From positions 4,092,001 through 4,156,000 of the forward strand of contig NZ_OZ255701.1 in the NCBI RefSeq assembly GCF_965276875.1: 64,000 bases of DNA, read 5' to 3'. Below, in pieces: positions 35,385 to 43,828 of this stretch. The position numbers were made by a program, and so were the translations under genes. The stretch's first letter is position 1. The number at the start of each line of letters is the position of its first letter. Source of the stretch: Lichenicoccus sp965276875 (GTDB lineage: Bacteria > Pseudomonadota > Alphaproteobacteria > Acetobacterales > Acetobacteraceae). The notes beneath the pieces are model-generated. The model was not told where the DNA came from. It did no database searches and worked only from the letters and a program-made list of their open reading frames with translations.

Positions 35385-36746
35385 ATGGCCGATCCATCCA
35401 TTCTGGCAAGCGCGATACGCAAGGCGCGCTGGCGGCTGATGCCGCTGATCCTGGTCATGTATCTCGTCGCCATGCTCGACCGGACGAATATCGGTTTCGC
35501 CCGTCAGGCGCTGCATTCGCGTGAGGCGGTGAGTGACGCCGCGTTCGCGCTCGGCGCCGGCGCCTTCTTCATCACCTATGCGATCTTCGAGCTGCCCAGC
35601 AACCTGATCCTGCACAAGGTCGGCGCGCGGATCTGGATGTGCCGGATTATGGTGAGCTGGGGCCTGGTCGCCTCGGCGATGGTGTTCATCCGCGGCGATG
35701 CGTGGTTCGTCGGATTGCGGCTGCTGCTCGGCGCCGCCGAGGCGGGCTTCTTTCCCGGCGCCATCCTCTACATCACCTACTGGTTCCCGGCGTCCGAGCG
35801 CGGCCGCGCGCTGGGGCTGCTGTATTTCGGCTTTCCGATTGCGCTCACCGTCGGCAGTCCGCTCTCCGGTGGCCTGCTGGCACTCGACGGACGGCTCGGC
35901 CTCGCCGGCTGGCAATGGATGTTCCTGATCGAGGGGCTGCTCGCCTGCGGGGTCGGCATCTATGCGCTGTTCGGCCTGACCGACCATCCGAAGGACGCCT
36001 CCTGGCTGACGCCGGCGGAGCGCACGACGCTGGCCGAGGCGATCGCTGATGAGACCAAAACGAAGTCGTCGCGCGGCGGCATCCATCTTGGCCAGGCCCT
36101 GCGCGACCCGCGCCTGTGGCACCTGCTGGGTGTGTATTTCTTCCTGCAGATCAGCGTCTATGGCGTGACCTTCTATTTGCCGAGCCAGGTGAGCGCGCTG
36201 CTCGGGGTGAAGATCGGCCCTTTGGTCGGCCTGGTCGTCGGTATTCCCTGGCTGGTCGCGGCCCTGATGGCGGCGTATTGGCCGGCACGTGCCGTGCGCA
36301 CCGGCCAGCCGCGCGCCTATGCGCTGGGGTTTTTCGGCTTCATCGCGCTGGGGCTGGTGGTCTCGGCCAACGTGCCGCCGCTGCCGGCGATCATCGCCCT
36401 GTGCTTCGTCACCACCGGCGCGATTTGCGTGCAGCCGATCTTCCGGACCTTCCCGACCGGCTATCTCGGCGGCGTGGCGGCGGCCGGCGGCATTGCCGCG
36501 ATCAATTCGCTTGGCAATCTCGGCGGCTTCGTCGCCCCCAACGTGCGCAACTGGGCGGATCAGCAGTTCGGCGGGACTGCCGCGGGCCTGTATGTGCTGG
36601 CCGCCGCCGCCCTGGTCGCGGCGGCCCTGGTGGTGATCCTGCCGTCGCGCATCGTGGCAGTCCCCGGCAGCGTCGACGAAGCAGAGCCTCAGCCGCGCGG
36701 CGCGAGCCGGATGCAGTCGAGCCTCTCCCATGGGCCGCCGAGATAG
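35385..36746 (+). CDS. MFS transporter, anion:cation symporter (ACS) type
   Basis: This 453-residue, 12-helix carrier belongs to the ACS/phthalate-type family of the major facilitator superfamily, which takes up organic anions. It shows the N-terminal segment LMPLILVMYLVAMLDRTNIG, then FALGAGAFFITYAIFELPSN, and the conserved loop YWFPASERGRALGLLYFGFP near residue 130. ATG at 35385 is preceded by AAGGGGAG. Its final codons overlap the 2H phosphoesterase gene on the other strand by 58 bases. Substrate not predictable. Confidence 0.9.
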   Translation: MADPSILASAIRKARWRLMPLILVMYLVAMLDRTNIGFARQALHSREAVSDAAFALGAGAFFITYAIFELPSNLILHKVGARIWMCRIMVSWGLVASAMVFIRGDAWFVGLRLLLGAAEAGFFPGAILYITYWFPASERGRALGLLYFGFPIALTVGSPLSGGLLALDGRLGLAGWQWMFLIEGLLACGVGIYALFGLTDHPKDASWLTPAERTTLAEAIADETKTKSSRGGIHLGQALRDPRLWHLLGVYFFLQISVYGVTFYLPSQVSALLGVKIGPLVGLVVGIPWLVAALMAAYWPARAVRTGQPRAYALGFFGFIALGLVVSANVPPLPAIIALCFVTTGAICVQPIFRTFPTGYLGGVAAAGGIAAINSLGNLGGFVAPNVRNWADQQFGGTAAGLYVLAAAALVAAALVVILPSRIVAVPGSVDEAEPQPRGASRMQSSLSHGPPR

Positions 36747-37210
36747 CGCCAGAGCAGCAGCGCCGTCCCCTCCGTGCACCAGGGCACGAAGCCGCTTGCG
36801 AGCTGCTCGAGGGTGGCGCGCGCCCGCTCGGGCGTCACCTTGTTCTGCACCGTCACGTGCGGGGCGTAGCGGGCGCGGTCCTGCGGCGTCAGCCACTCCA
36901 ACCAGCTTGCGGCAAGCCGGCCGCGCAGGGCCAGCAGGTCCGGCGAGACCAGCGGGAAGGCGACGCCGTGGCCCAGGCTGCGCGGCGCCTCGACGCGGAT
37001 ACGCGGCCGCTCCTGTTCGCGCAGCGCCTGAATGACCCGGGTGATTGCCTCCCGCTCGGCGCCGGGCAAAGCGTGGAACAGCGAGACATGCGCCGGCACC
37101 TGGTTTCGAGCGGCTGGAAAATGTCGCTGTCGCAGCGCCTGGAACAGCGATTGCGCCGGCTCGTCGAGTTGCAGGGTCAGCAGCAGGGGTGCCGCGGCCT
37201 CACTATGCAT
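36689..37210 (-). CDS. 2'-5' RNA ligase family (2H phosphoesterase)
   Basis: This 173-residue protein has the two HxS/T motifs of 2H phosphoesterases: PAHVSLFHALPG near residue 40 and YAPHVTVQNKVTPERARAT near residue 117. The family hydrolyses cyclic phosphodiesters or, in some cases, ligates tRNA halves; no specific role is clear here. It overlaps the convergent MFS gene by 58 bases at its 3' end, and the stop of the regulator gene by 8 bases at its 5' end. Such double overlap is unusual and makes it depend on two neighbours. Confidence 0.86.
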   Translation of the reverse strand: MHSEAAAPLLLTLQLDEPAQSLFQALRQRHFPAARNQVPAHVSLFHALPGAEREAITRVIQALREQERPRIRVEAPRSLGHGVAFPLVSPDLLALRGRLAASWLEWLTPQDRARYAPHVTVQNKVTPERARATLEQLASGFVPWCTEGTALLLWRYLGGPWERLDCIRLAPRG

Positions 37211-38033
37211 TGTCGACCAGGGACCTGACGCGGTCCTGGTCGGCCGACGTCGCCGGATTGAAGACGATCAGACTGAGATCAGGCCGCGCATCGACGGCGA
37301 AAGCGGAATATTCCAGGGCGATCGACCCGATTCGAGGGTGGCGCAGGTGTTTGACGTCGTGTCCAGGAGCCCGCACGTCCTGGTCGTGCCACATGGAGGC
37401 AAACGCCGGGCTCGACCCGCAGAGTTCGGCGACGAGCGGTGCGATTTCGGCGTCGGCACCGGCGCGCGCAGCGTCGATCCGAAAGCTCGCGACCGCGAAG
37501 CGGGCCAGGGAGTTCCAGTCGGACTGCTCGGCATCCATCGAGGCACCGATCGGGGCATGGCTGAAGATCATGCGCAGGATGTTGCGCTGATCGGGCGGCA
37601 GCAGGCCGTAATCGGTCAGCACCAGGGCTGCCGCCCGGTTCCAGGCGACCACGTCCCAGCGCGCGGTCCTGAGCACCGCTGGGCTATAAGTCAGCACGTC
37701 CAGCAGGCGCTGCAGGCGCGGCGTGATCGTGTCGGGTGCCTGGTAGCGGACCTCGGGCGGACGGCCCAGGCCGACGAGGAACAGGTGCTCGCGTTCGACC
37801 GCGGTCAGCATCAGCGCGCGGCCGATCCGGTCGAGCACGTCGGCCGAGGGGCTGCCGCCGCGGCCCTGCTCCAACCAGGTGTACCAAGTGGCGCTGATAT
37901 TGGCCCGCTGCGCCACCTCTTCGCGACGCAGCCCGGTGGTTCGCCGGCGGCCGGCGGCGATGCCGAGCGACCCGGGATCGAGCCTGGTGCGCCGGTTCCT
38001 GAGATAGGTGCCGAGCGAATTGCCGTCGAGCAT
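37203..38033 (-). CDS. MmyB-type helix-turn-helix regulator
   Basis: This 276-residue regulator has an N-terminal XRE helix-turn-helix (GLRREEVAQRANISATWYTW, then LEQGRGGSPSADVLDRIGRA near residue 55) and a C-terminal MmyB-like PAS domain (from about residue 105, VLRTARWDVVAWNRAAALVL), which in relatives binds small hydrophobic ligands. It is followed by the 2H phosphoesterase gene (8-base overlap) and diverges from a SDR-like gene at 38138. A perfect inverted repeat lies between, so it likely regulates that neighbour and itself. Confidence 0.9.
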   Translation of the reverse strand: MLDGNSLGTYLRNRRTRLDPGSLGIAAGRRRTTGLRREEVAQRANISATWYTWLEQGRGGSPSADVLDRIGRALMLTAVEREHLFLVGLGRPPEVRYQAPDTITPRLQRLLDVLTYSPAVLRTARWDVVAWNRAAALVLTDYGLLPPDQRNILRMIFSHAPIGASMDAEQSDWNSLARFAVASFRIDAARAGADAEIAPLVAELCGSSPAFASMWHDQDVRAPGHDVKHLRHPRIGSIALEYSAFAVDARPDLSLIVFNPATSADQDRVRSLVDNA

Positions 38034-38054
38034 GAGCGCGCGTCCTGTCAGCGA

Positions 38055-38068
38055 TTATACCCGTATAA
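38055..38068. promoter_or_regulatory. Perfect inverted repeat, candidate MmyB-type operator
   Basis: TTATAC (38055-38060), CC, GTATAA (38063-38068) form a perfect dyad with a 2-base spacer, between the MmyB-type regulator start (38033) and the SDR-like gene start (38138). Such placement fits an operator for both divergent genes. The arms resemble an extended -10 (TATACC/GTATAA) and could overlap a promoter. Confidence 0.55.
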
Positions 38069-38137
38069 CGCCACTACTTTAACCGCACTGGGAGGATGCC
38101 AACAATTGCCTCGTTCGATAATCTGGAGGGTAAACCA

Positions 38138-39019
38138 ATGCACGTATTCGTCACGGGAAGCACCGGTTGGGTCGGCTCGGCGCTGGTCGAGGACCTGATC
38201 GCCGCCGGCCATCGGGTGACCGGCCTCGCCCGGTCCGAGACCAAGGCGGCGGCCCTCGCCGCGGCCGGTGCCGAGGTCCTGCACGGCACGCTCGACGATC
38301 TCGACACGCTGCGCCATGCCGCGTCAGCCGCGGACGGGGTGATCCACACCGCCTTCAACCATGATTTCTCCAAGTTCGCCGAAAATTCCGAGCAGGACCG
38401 GCGCGCCATCGAGGTTCTGGGCGGCGCGCTGGAGGGGTCCGACCGGCCGCTGCTGGTCACCGGTGGCGTCGCCCTGCTGGCACCCGGCCGGGTCGCGACC
38501 GAGACCGACGTGCCCGAGCGCATTCCATCCTATCCGCGCCAGTCGGAAGCCGCCGCGCGCGCTTTGCTCGCCCGCGGCGTGCGCGCCACGACCATCCGGC
38601 TCTCGCCCTCGGTGCACGGCATCGGCGACCACGGCTTTGTACCGATCCTGATCGGAATGGCGCGCCAGAAGGGTATGTCGGCCTATCTCGGCGAGGGCCT
38701 GAACCGCTGGCCTGGTGTGCACCGGCTTGATGCCGCGCGACTTTACCGTCTTGCCCTCGAAGGCGGCGCCCGCGAGCCGGCTTATCACGGGGTTGCCGAC
38801 GAGGGTGTGCCGTTCAAGCAGATTGCCGAGGTGATCGGCCGCCAGCTCGGCCTGCCGGTCGAGTCCCGTGGCCGGGAGCATTTCGAGTGGTTCGCCGACT
38901 TCGCGGGCCTGGACATGCCGGCGTCGAGTGCGTTGACGCGATCGCAGCTCGGCTGGGAGCCGACCGGTCCCGACCTGCTCACCGATCTCGATCAGCCCGG
39001 CTACTACGCGCAGGCATGA
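38138..39019 (+). CDS. NAD(P)-dependent epimerase/dehydratase-like SDR
   Basis: This 293-residue atypical or extended SDR has the N-terminal nucleotide motif MHVFVTGSTGWVGSALVEDL (GxxGxxG), a strand with AAGAEVLHGTLDDLDTLRHA and RLSPSVHGIGDHGFVP. It lacks a clear YxxxK: the region near residue 147 (IPSYPRQSEAAARALLA) has Tyr but not Lys at +4, as often seen in the TDR/atypical groups. Preceded by CTGGAGGG at 38124-38131. It diverges from the MmyB-type regulator and is followed by a second SDR. Confidence 0.85.
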   Translation: MHVFVTGSTGWVGSALVEDLIAAGHRVTGLARSETKAAALAAAGAEVLHGTLDDLDTLRHAASAADGVIHTAFNHDFSKFAENSEQDRRAIEVLGGALEGSDRPLLVTGGVALLAPGRVATETDVPERIPSYPRQSEAAARALLARGVRATTIRLSPSVHGIGDHGFVPILIGMARQKGMSAYLGEGLNRWPGVHRLDAARLYRLALEGGAREPAYHGVADEGVPFKQIAEVIGRQLGLPVESRGREHFEWFADFAGLDMPASSALTRSQLGWEPTGPDLLTDLDQPGYYAQA

Positions 39020-39032
39020 GGGGAGAACAAAC

Positions 39033-39761
39033 ATGACCGAAGCATCTTTGTCGCTCGACGGCAAACGCGTGGTGGTGATCGGCGGCAGCTCGGGAATCGG
39101 CTTTGCCGTGGCACAACTGGCACGCGAGGTCGGTGCGGAGGTGGTGATCGCCTCGAGCCGGGCGGCGACCGTTGATGCAGCCGTCGAACGCCTGCGCGGT
39201 TCGATGGGTCGCGTCGTCGACCTGCGCGACGAGGCCGGCGTCGCCGGCTTCTTTGCGGAACTTGGTCCGTTCGATCACTTGACGATGACCGCGGGCGATT
39301 GGACCGGCGCAATGTTCGGCCCGACATCGGAGATCGACCTCGCCCAGACCCGGGAGGGGCTTACCGTGCGCTTCCTGGGGGCGCTCGCGGTCGCGAAGCA
39401 CTCAAGCGGCACAATCGCCCGCGACGGCTCGATCACGCTGACCAGCGGCATGCTGGCGCACCGGCCGATGAAGGGCGCGCCGATCGCGACCGCGATGGCG
39501 GGAGCAATCGAGCATCTGGCCCGCGGTCTTGCGGTTGACCTCGCTCCAGTTCGTGTCAACGCCGTGTGCCCGGGCCTGATCCTCACCGAGCACGTGCAGC
39601 AGACGATGCCGGAGGCAGCGCAGAAGGGCTTCGTCGCTTCCCTGCCGCTGGCTCGCGCCGCCACGCCCGCCGAGGCGGCACACGCCTACGTCTATCTGAT
39701 GCTTAACGCCTACGCGACGGGACAAATCCTGCCGGTCGACGGAGGTGGCCTGGTGGTCTGA
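39033..39761 (+). CDS. SDR-family protein lacking the YxxxK motif
   Basis: This 242-residue protein has the classical SDR nucleotide site VVVIGGSSGIGFAVAQLARE near residue 14 and the tail VRVNAVCPGLILTEHVQQTM, but the usual NNAG is MTAGDW and the catalytic YxxxK is absent: the aligned segment reads GAPIATAMAGAIEHLARGL, with no Tyr or Lys. The catalytic Ser remains (TLTSGM). It may be catalytically inactive or work by another mechanism. Operon partner of the gene at 38138 (13-base gap). ATG at 39033. Confidence 0.84.
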   Translation: MTEASLSLDGKRVVVIGGSSGIGFAVAQLAREVGAEVVIASSRAATVDAAVERLRGSMGRVVDLRDEAGVAGFFAELGPFDHLTMTAGDWTGAMFGPTSEIDLAQTREGLTVRFLGALAVAKHSSGTIARDGSITLTSGMLAHRPMKGAPIATAMAGAIEHLARGLAVDLAPVRVNAVCPGLILTEHVQQTMPEAAQKGFVASLPLARAATPAEAAHAYVYLMLNAYATGQILPVDGGGLVV

Positions 39762-39768
39762 CGCGGGG

Positions 39769-40680
39769 TTATCCGTGCGTCGTCCAAAGTTGCTGGATCT
39801 GCTCGAGCGACCGACCCTTGGTCTCCGGCACCGCGATGAAGATCCAGATCCAGGCCGCCGCACAGAAGCCGGCAAACAGCCAGAACGTGAATGAATCCCC
39901 GATCAGGTTGATCAGGGACAGGAACAGTTGGCTGACCAGAAAGGCAGAAGCCCAGTTCACGGCCGTCGCCACCGCCACGGCACGGCCGCGGACATGGCTG
40001 GGGAAGATCTCGTTGACCACCGTCCAGACGACGGGGCCCATCGAAAACGCGAAGCTTCCGATGAACGTCACCAGCGCCAGCAATGTTACGATTCCGGCGA
40101 TGGTTGGTGATCCCGCTTGGGCGCCGGCCCTCTTGAACGCGAAGGCGGCGCCGACGACCGCCAGGCTCGATCCCATCCCCAGCAGGCCGGCAAGCAGGAG
40201 CTTGCGTCGCCCCAGTCGGTCGATAAAGGCGATGGCGATGAAGGTTGCGGCCACGTTGACGCCGCCGACGGCTCAGGTCGTGGCCATCGTCTGCGACGAG
40301 CGGCTCGCGAACCCGGCCGTCGCGAAGATCTGGTCGGCTTAATAGATGATCGCTTTGATGCCGGTGATCTGCTGGAACACGGCAAGGCCGACCCCAACCA
40401 GCAAGGGCCGCCGCCACCGCGCGGTAAACACCTCGCCCCAGGAGGCTCAGCCGCGATCCTCGGCCAGCGCCTTCGCGATCGCGTCCAGTGCCGCTCCAGG
40501 GTCGGCGCCAGGGTACAGCTTGCGCATCTGAATGGCGGCATCGTCGCGACGGCCCATGCGCATCAGCCAGCGCGGTGATTGCGGTGTGACCAGGGCGACC
40601 GCGACAAGCATCAGCCCGGGAGCTGCGGAAAGGCCGAGCATCCAGCGCCAGTCGCCACCCGGTATCGGATGTGGCATCAC
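39769..40680 (-). pseudogene. MFS sugar-porter pseudogene with three in-frame stops
   Basis: The minus strand holds the C-terminal two thirds of a sugar-porter MFS protein: GDWRWMLGLSAAPGLMLVAV, PQSPRWLMRMGRRDDAAIQM, then FQQITGIKAIIY, AVGGVNVAATFIAIAFIDRL, GRRKLLLAGLLGMG and PETKGRSLEQIQQLW. Three in-frame stops break it: TGA after EDRG (about 40449), TAA after AIIY (about 40341) and TGA after ATT (about 40275). They lie in one frame with no indel; TAA probably replaces a Tyr codon and one TGA a Trp codon. The first 150 or so residues are missing: upstream of 40680 the frame closes at once. Confidence 0.88.
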
Positions 40681-40793
40681 GTTTAAGGGCTACCGGCCTC
40701 GGTTGCGTGGTCATTGCCCTCATGGTAGAGGCGCGGCTCTGTGTGGCCTGTCCGACCCCCAATTCGATCCAACAAAAACAGCTTCGAGAAGAG

Positions 40794-41363
40794 ATGCAAA
40801 CGCCGAGTGTCGGAACCGGGGCTTCGGTCGGATTGGCCGGGCGTTATGCGACCGCGTTGTATGAGGTGGCGGATGAGAGCCGCGGCCTTGATCAGGTGGT
40901 GGAGCAGGCCGCCGCCTTGGCACGGCTGATCGACGAGAGCCCGCCGCTTCGCACGTTGCTCGCCGACCCGACCCTGGACACCAAGCAATCGCGCGACGCC
41001 GTGCTCGCGGTGCTGCGAGAGCAGGGGTTCGAGGCGATCTTGCAGCATTTCGTCGGCGTGATCGCCGCCAACCGTCGGCTGCCGACGCTGCGCGCGATGC
41101 TGCGTGCGTTCGCGGCTCTGGTGGCCGCGCGACGCGGGATCATCATCGCCGAGGTGTCGAGCGCGCACACGCTCACCGATCTGCAGCGTACGCAACTGCG
41201 CGCCCGCCTGACCGAAGCCGGCTATGGACGCGTCGACATCCATGAGCAGGTGGATGCCGATCTGCTCGGCGGCCTGGTGGTGCGGGTCGGCGCGCGACTG
41301 TATGATTCGAGCGTGCGTTCGCGCCTCACGCGGTTGAATAATGCCATGAAGGGAGCCGCGTGA
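40794..41363 (+). CDS. atpH: ATP synthase F1 delta subunit
   Basis: Delta is the stator-linking subunit of F1. The 189-residue product has GLAGRYATALYEVADESRGL near residue 14, and the C-terminal region with GIIIAEVSSAHTLTDLQRTQ and QVDADLLGGLVVRVGARLYD, ending SVRSRLTRLNNAMK. ATG at 40794 starts MQTPSVGTGAS; an upstream in-frame ATG at 40671 would run into the MFS pseudogene region and is not used. It is first in atpHAGDC, as usual in Alphaproteobacteria, whose F0 genes lie elsewhere. Confidence 0.96.
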   Translation: MQTPSVGTGASVGLAGRYATALYEVADESRGLDQVVEQAAALARLIDESPPLRTLLADPTLDTKQSRDAVLAVLREQGFEAILQHFVGVIAANRRLPTLRAMLRAFAALVAARRGIIIAEVSSAHTLTDLQRTQLRARLTEAGYGRVDIHEQVDADLLGGLVVRVGARLYDSSVRSRLTRLNNAMKGAA

Positions 41364-42904
41364 TGGAAATCCGTCCGGCCGAGATCTCCGACATCCTCAA
41401 GCAGCAGATCGCGGATTTCGACTCCGAGAGCGACATCTCCGAGACCGGCACGGTGCTGAGCGTCGGCGACGGCATCGCCCGCGCCTATGGCCTGCAGAAC
41501 GTCATGGCCGGCGAGATGGTGCTGTTCCCGGGCTCCGGCCTGCGCGGCATGGCGCTCAATCTCGAGACCGACAATGTCGGCATCGTGGTGTTCGGCAACG
41601 ACCGCGCGATTCGCGAGGGCGATACCGTCAGCCGCACCGGCTCGGTGGTCGACGTGCCGGTGGGGCGTGGCCTTCTCGGGCGCGTCGTCGACGGGCTCGG
41701 CGAGCCGATCGACGGCAAGGGGCCGCTGGAGAATGTCGAGCGTCGTCGGGCCGAGGTGAAGGCGCCCGGCATCATGCCGCGGCAGTCGGTATTCGAGCCG
41801 ATGCAGACCGGGATCAAGGCGATCGACAGCCTGGTTCCGATCGGGCGCGGCCAGCGCGAGCTGATCATCGGCGATCGCCAGACCGGCAAGACCAGCATCG
41901 TTGTCGACACCATCATCGGCCAGAAAACGATCAATGCGCTGGGCGACGACAAGAAGTCGCTCTATTGCATTTATGTGGCCATCGGCCAGAAGCGCTCGAC
42001 GGTCGCACAGATCGTGCGCACGCTCGAGGAGAACGGCGCGATGGACTACACCATCGTGGTCGCCGCCACCGCCTCGGACCCGGCGCCGATGCAGTATCTC
42101 GCCCCATATACCGGATGTGCGATGGGCGAGTTCTTTCGCGATAACGGCATGCACGCCCTGATCGCCTATGACGACCTCTCCAAGCAGGCGGTCGCCTATC
42201 GCCAGATGTCGCTGCTGCTGCGCCGTCCGCCGGCACGCGAGGCCTATCCGGGCGACGTGTTCTATTTGCATTCGCGCCTGCTGGAGCGCGCCGCCAAGAT
42301 GTCCGATGAATTCGGTGGCGGCTCGCTGACCGCGCTGCCGGTGATCGAGACGCAGGCCGGCGACGTCTCCGCCTATATCCCGACCAACGTGATTTCCATC
42401 ACCGACGGCCAGATCTTCCTGGAGACGGAGCTGTTCTTCCGTGGCATACGCCCCGCGGTGAATGTCGGCGGCTCTGTGTCGCGCGTCGGCTCCGCCGCCC
42501 AGATCAAGGCGATGAAGCAGGTGGCGGGCAAAATCAAGCTGGAGCTTGCGCAGTATCGCGAAATGGCGGCGTTCGCGCAGTTCTCGTCCGATCTCGATGC
42601 GTCGACGCAGGCCCAGCTCGCACGCGGCGCGCGCCTGACCGAGCTGCTCAAGCAGCCGCAGAACACCCCCTATCCAGTCGAGGAGCAGGTGGCGGTATTG
42701 TTCGCCGGCACCCGCGGCTTTACCGACAAGGTGCCGGTGGAGAAGATCGTCGACTACGAGCGGGCGATGTTGTCGGAGCTGCGCGCGCGCGACGACGGTC
42801 AAATCCTTGGCGCGATCCGCGAAGCACGCGAGATCAAGAAGGAGACCGAGGAGGCGCTGTCGAAGTTCCTCGACGACTTTACCAAGCAGTTCCAGCAGGA
42901 CTGA
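41363..42904 (+). CDS. atpA: ATP synthase F1 alpha subunit
   Basis: Alpha is the non-catalytic nucleotide-binding subunit of F1. The 513-residue product begins MEIRPAEISDILKQQIADFD, has the P-loop GDRQTGKTSIVVDTIIG near residue 170, the PYTGCAMGEFFRDNG region, and the alpha/beta signature PAVNVGGSVSRVGSAAQIKA near residue 370. ATG at 41363 overlaps the atpH TGA (TGATG); an in-frame GTG at 41360 is possible but less likely. Typical length and motifs. Confidence 0.98.
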   Translation: MEIRPAEISDILKQQIADFDSESDISETGTVLSVGDGIARAYGLQNVMAGEMVLFPGSGLRGMALNLETDNVGIVVFGNDRAIREGDTVSRTGSVVDVPVGRGLLGRVVDGLGEPIDGKGPLENVERRRAEVKAPGIMPRQSVFEPMQTGIKAIDSLVPIGRGQRELIIGDRQTGKTSIVVDTIIGQKTINALGDDKKSLYCIYVAIGQKRSTVAQIVRTLEENGAMDYTIVVAATASDPAPMQYLAPYTGCAMGEFFRDNGMHALIAYDDLSKQAVAYRQMSLLLRRPPAREAYPGDVFYLHSRLLERAAKMSDEFGGGSLTALPVIETQAGDVSAYIPTNVISITDGQIFLETELFFRGIRPAVNVGGSVSRVGSAAQIKAMKQVAGKIKLELAQYREMAAFAQFSSDLDASTQAQLARGARLTELLKQPQNTPYPVEEQVAVLFAGTRGFTDKVPVEKIVDYERAMLSELRARDDGQILGAIREAREIKKETEEALSKFLDDFTKQFQQD

Positions 42905-42907
42905 CCG

Positions 42908-43807
42908 ATGCCCTCGCTCAAGGAGCTGCGCGGGCGGATCACCAGCGTCAAGTCGACGCGCAAGATCACCTCGGCGATGAAGATGGTCGCCGCCTCCAAG
43001 CTCAAGCGCGCTCAGGCCCGCGCGGAGGCGGCACGTCCCTATGCCGAGGCGATGCAGCGCATGCTGGCGGCGCTGGCGCGCAACGTGACCGCGCAAGACG
43101 GGAGTGCGCGAGAAGGCTTGCCGGTGCTGCTCGCCGGCACCGGCCGCGACCAGGTGCATCTGCTGGTGGCGATCACCTCGGATCGCGGCCTCGCCGGTGG
43201 CTTCAACGCCAACATCGCGCGCGCCACGCGCTTGCTCGCGGGACGGCTGCGCGGGCAGGGCAAGACCGTCAAGCTGCTGACCGTCGGGCGAAAGGGCGGC
43301 GACAGCCTCAACCGCGACTATGCGGACGCGCTGATCGACCGGCTCGCCGGCTCCGGCGGCCGCGACGTTGCCTTTTCGCAAGCCGGCGATCTGGCCGATC
43401 GGATCGCGGCGATGGCGCAAGCCGGCGAGTTCGACGTCTGCACTTTGGTCTATAACCGCTTCAACAACGTCATGTCGCAGACCCCGACCGAGCTGCAGCT
43501 TGTCCCGCTGTCGCTGCCCTCGAACGACAACGAGCGGGGCGATCCGAGCGGGGCGGCTTACGAGTTCGAGCCGGACGAGGAGACCATCCTGGCCCGGCTG
43601 CTGCCCCGCAACCTGGCGATTCAGATCTATCGCGCCATGCTGGAGAGTGCCGCCGGCGAGCAGGGCGCGCGCATGACCGCGATGGACAGCGCCACACGCA
43701 ACGCCGGCAAGGCAATCGACCGGCTGACCCTGAACTACAACCGCACCCGCCAGGCCAACATCACCCGCGAGCTGATCGAGATCATCTCCGGCGCCGACGC
43801 GGTCTGA
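42908..43807 (+). CDS. atpG: ATP synthase F1 gamma subunit
   Basis: Gamma is the rotor shaft of F1. The 299-residue product has the N-terminal coiled-coil helix LKELRGRITSVKSTRKITSA with MKMVAASKLKRAQ and the matching C-terminal helix AMDSATRNAGKAIDRLTLNY ending NRTRQANITRELIEIISG. The middle has the expected Rossmann-like segment ITSDRGLAGGFNANIARATR. It follows atpA after 3 bases and precedes atpD by 21. Confidence 0.97.
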   Translation: MPSLKELRGRITSVKSTRKITSAMKMVAASKLKRAQARAEAARPYAEAMQRMLAALARNVTAQDGSAREGLPVLLAGTGRDQVHLLVAITSDRGLAGGFNANIARATRLLAGRLRGQGKTVKLLTVGRKGGDSLNRDYADALIDRLAGSGGRDVAFSQAGDLADRIAAMAQAGEFDVCTLVYNRFNNVMSQTPTELQLVPLSLPSNDNERGDPSGAAYEFEPDEETILARLLPRNLAIQIYRAMLESAAGEQGARMTAMDSATRNAGKAIDRLTLNYNRTRQANITRELIEIISGADAV

Positions 43808-43828
43808 GAGCCCATCCAGGAGCCCCGA

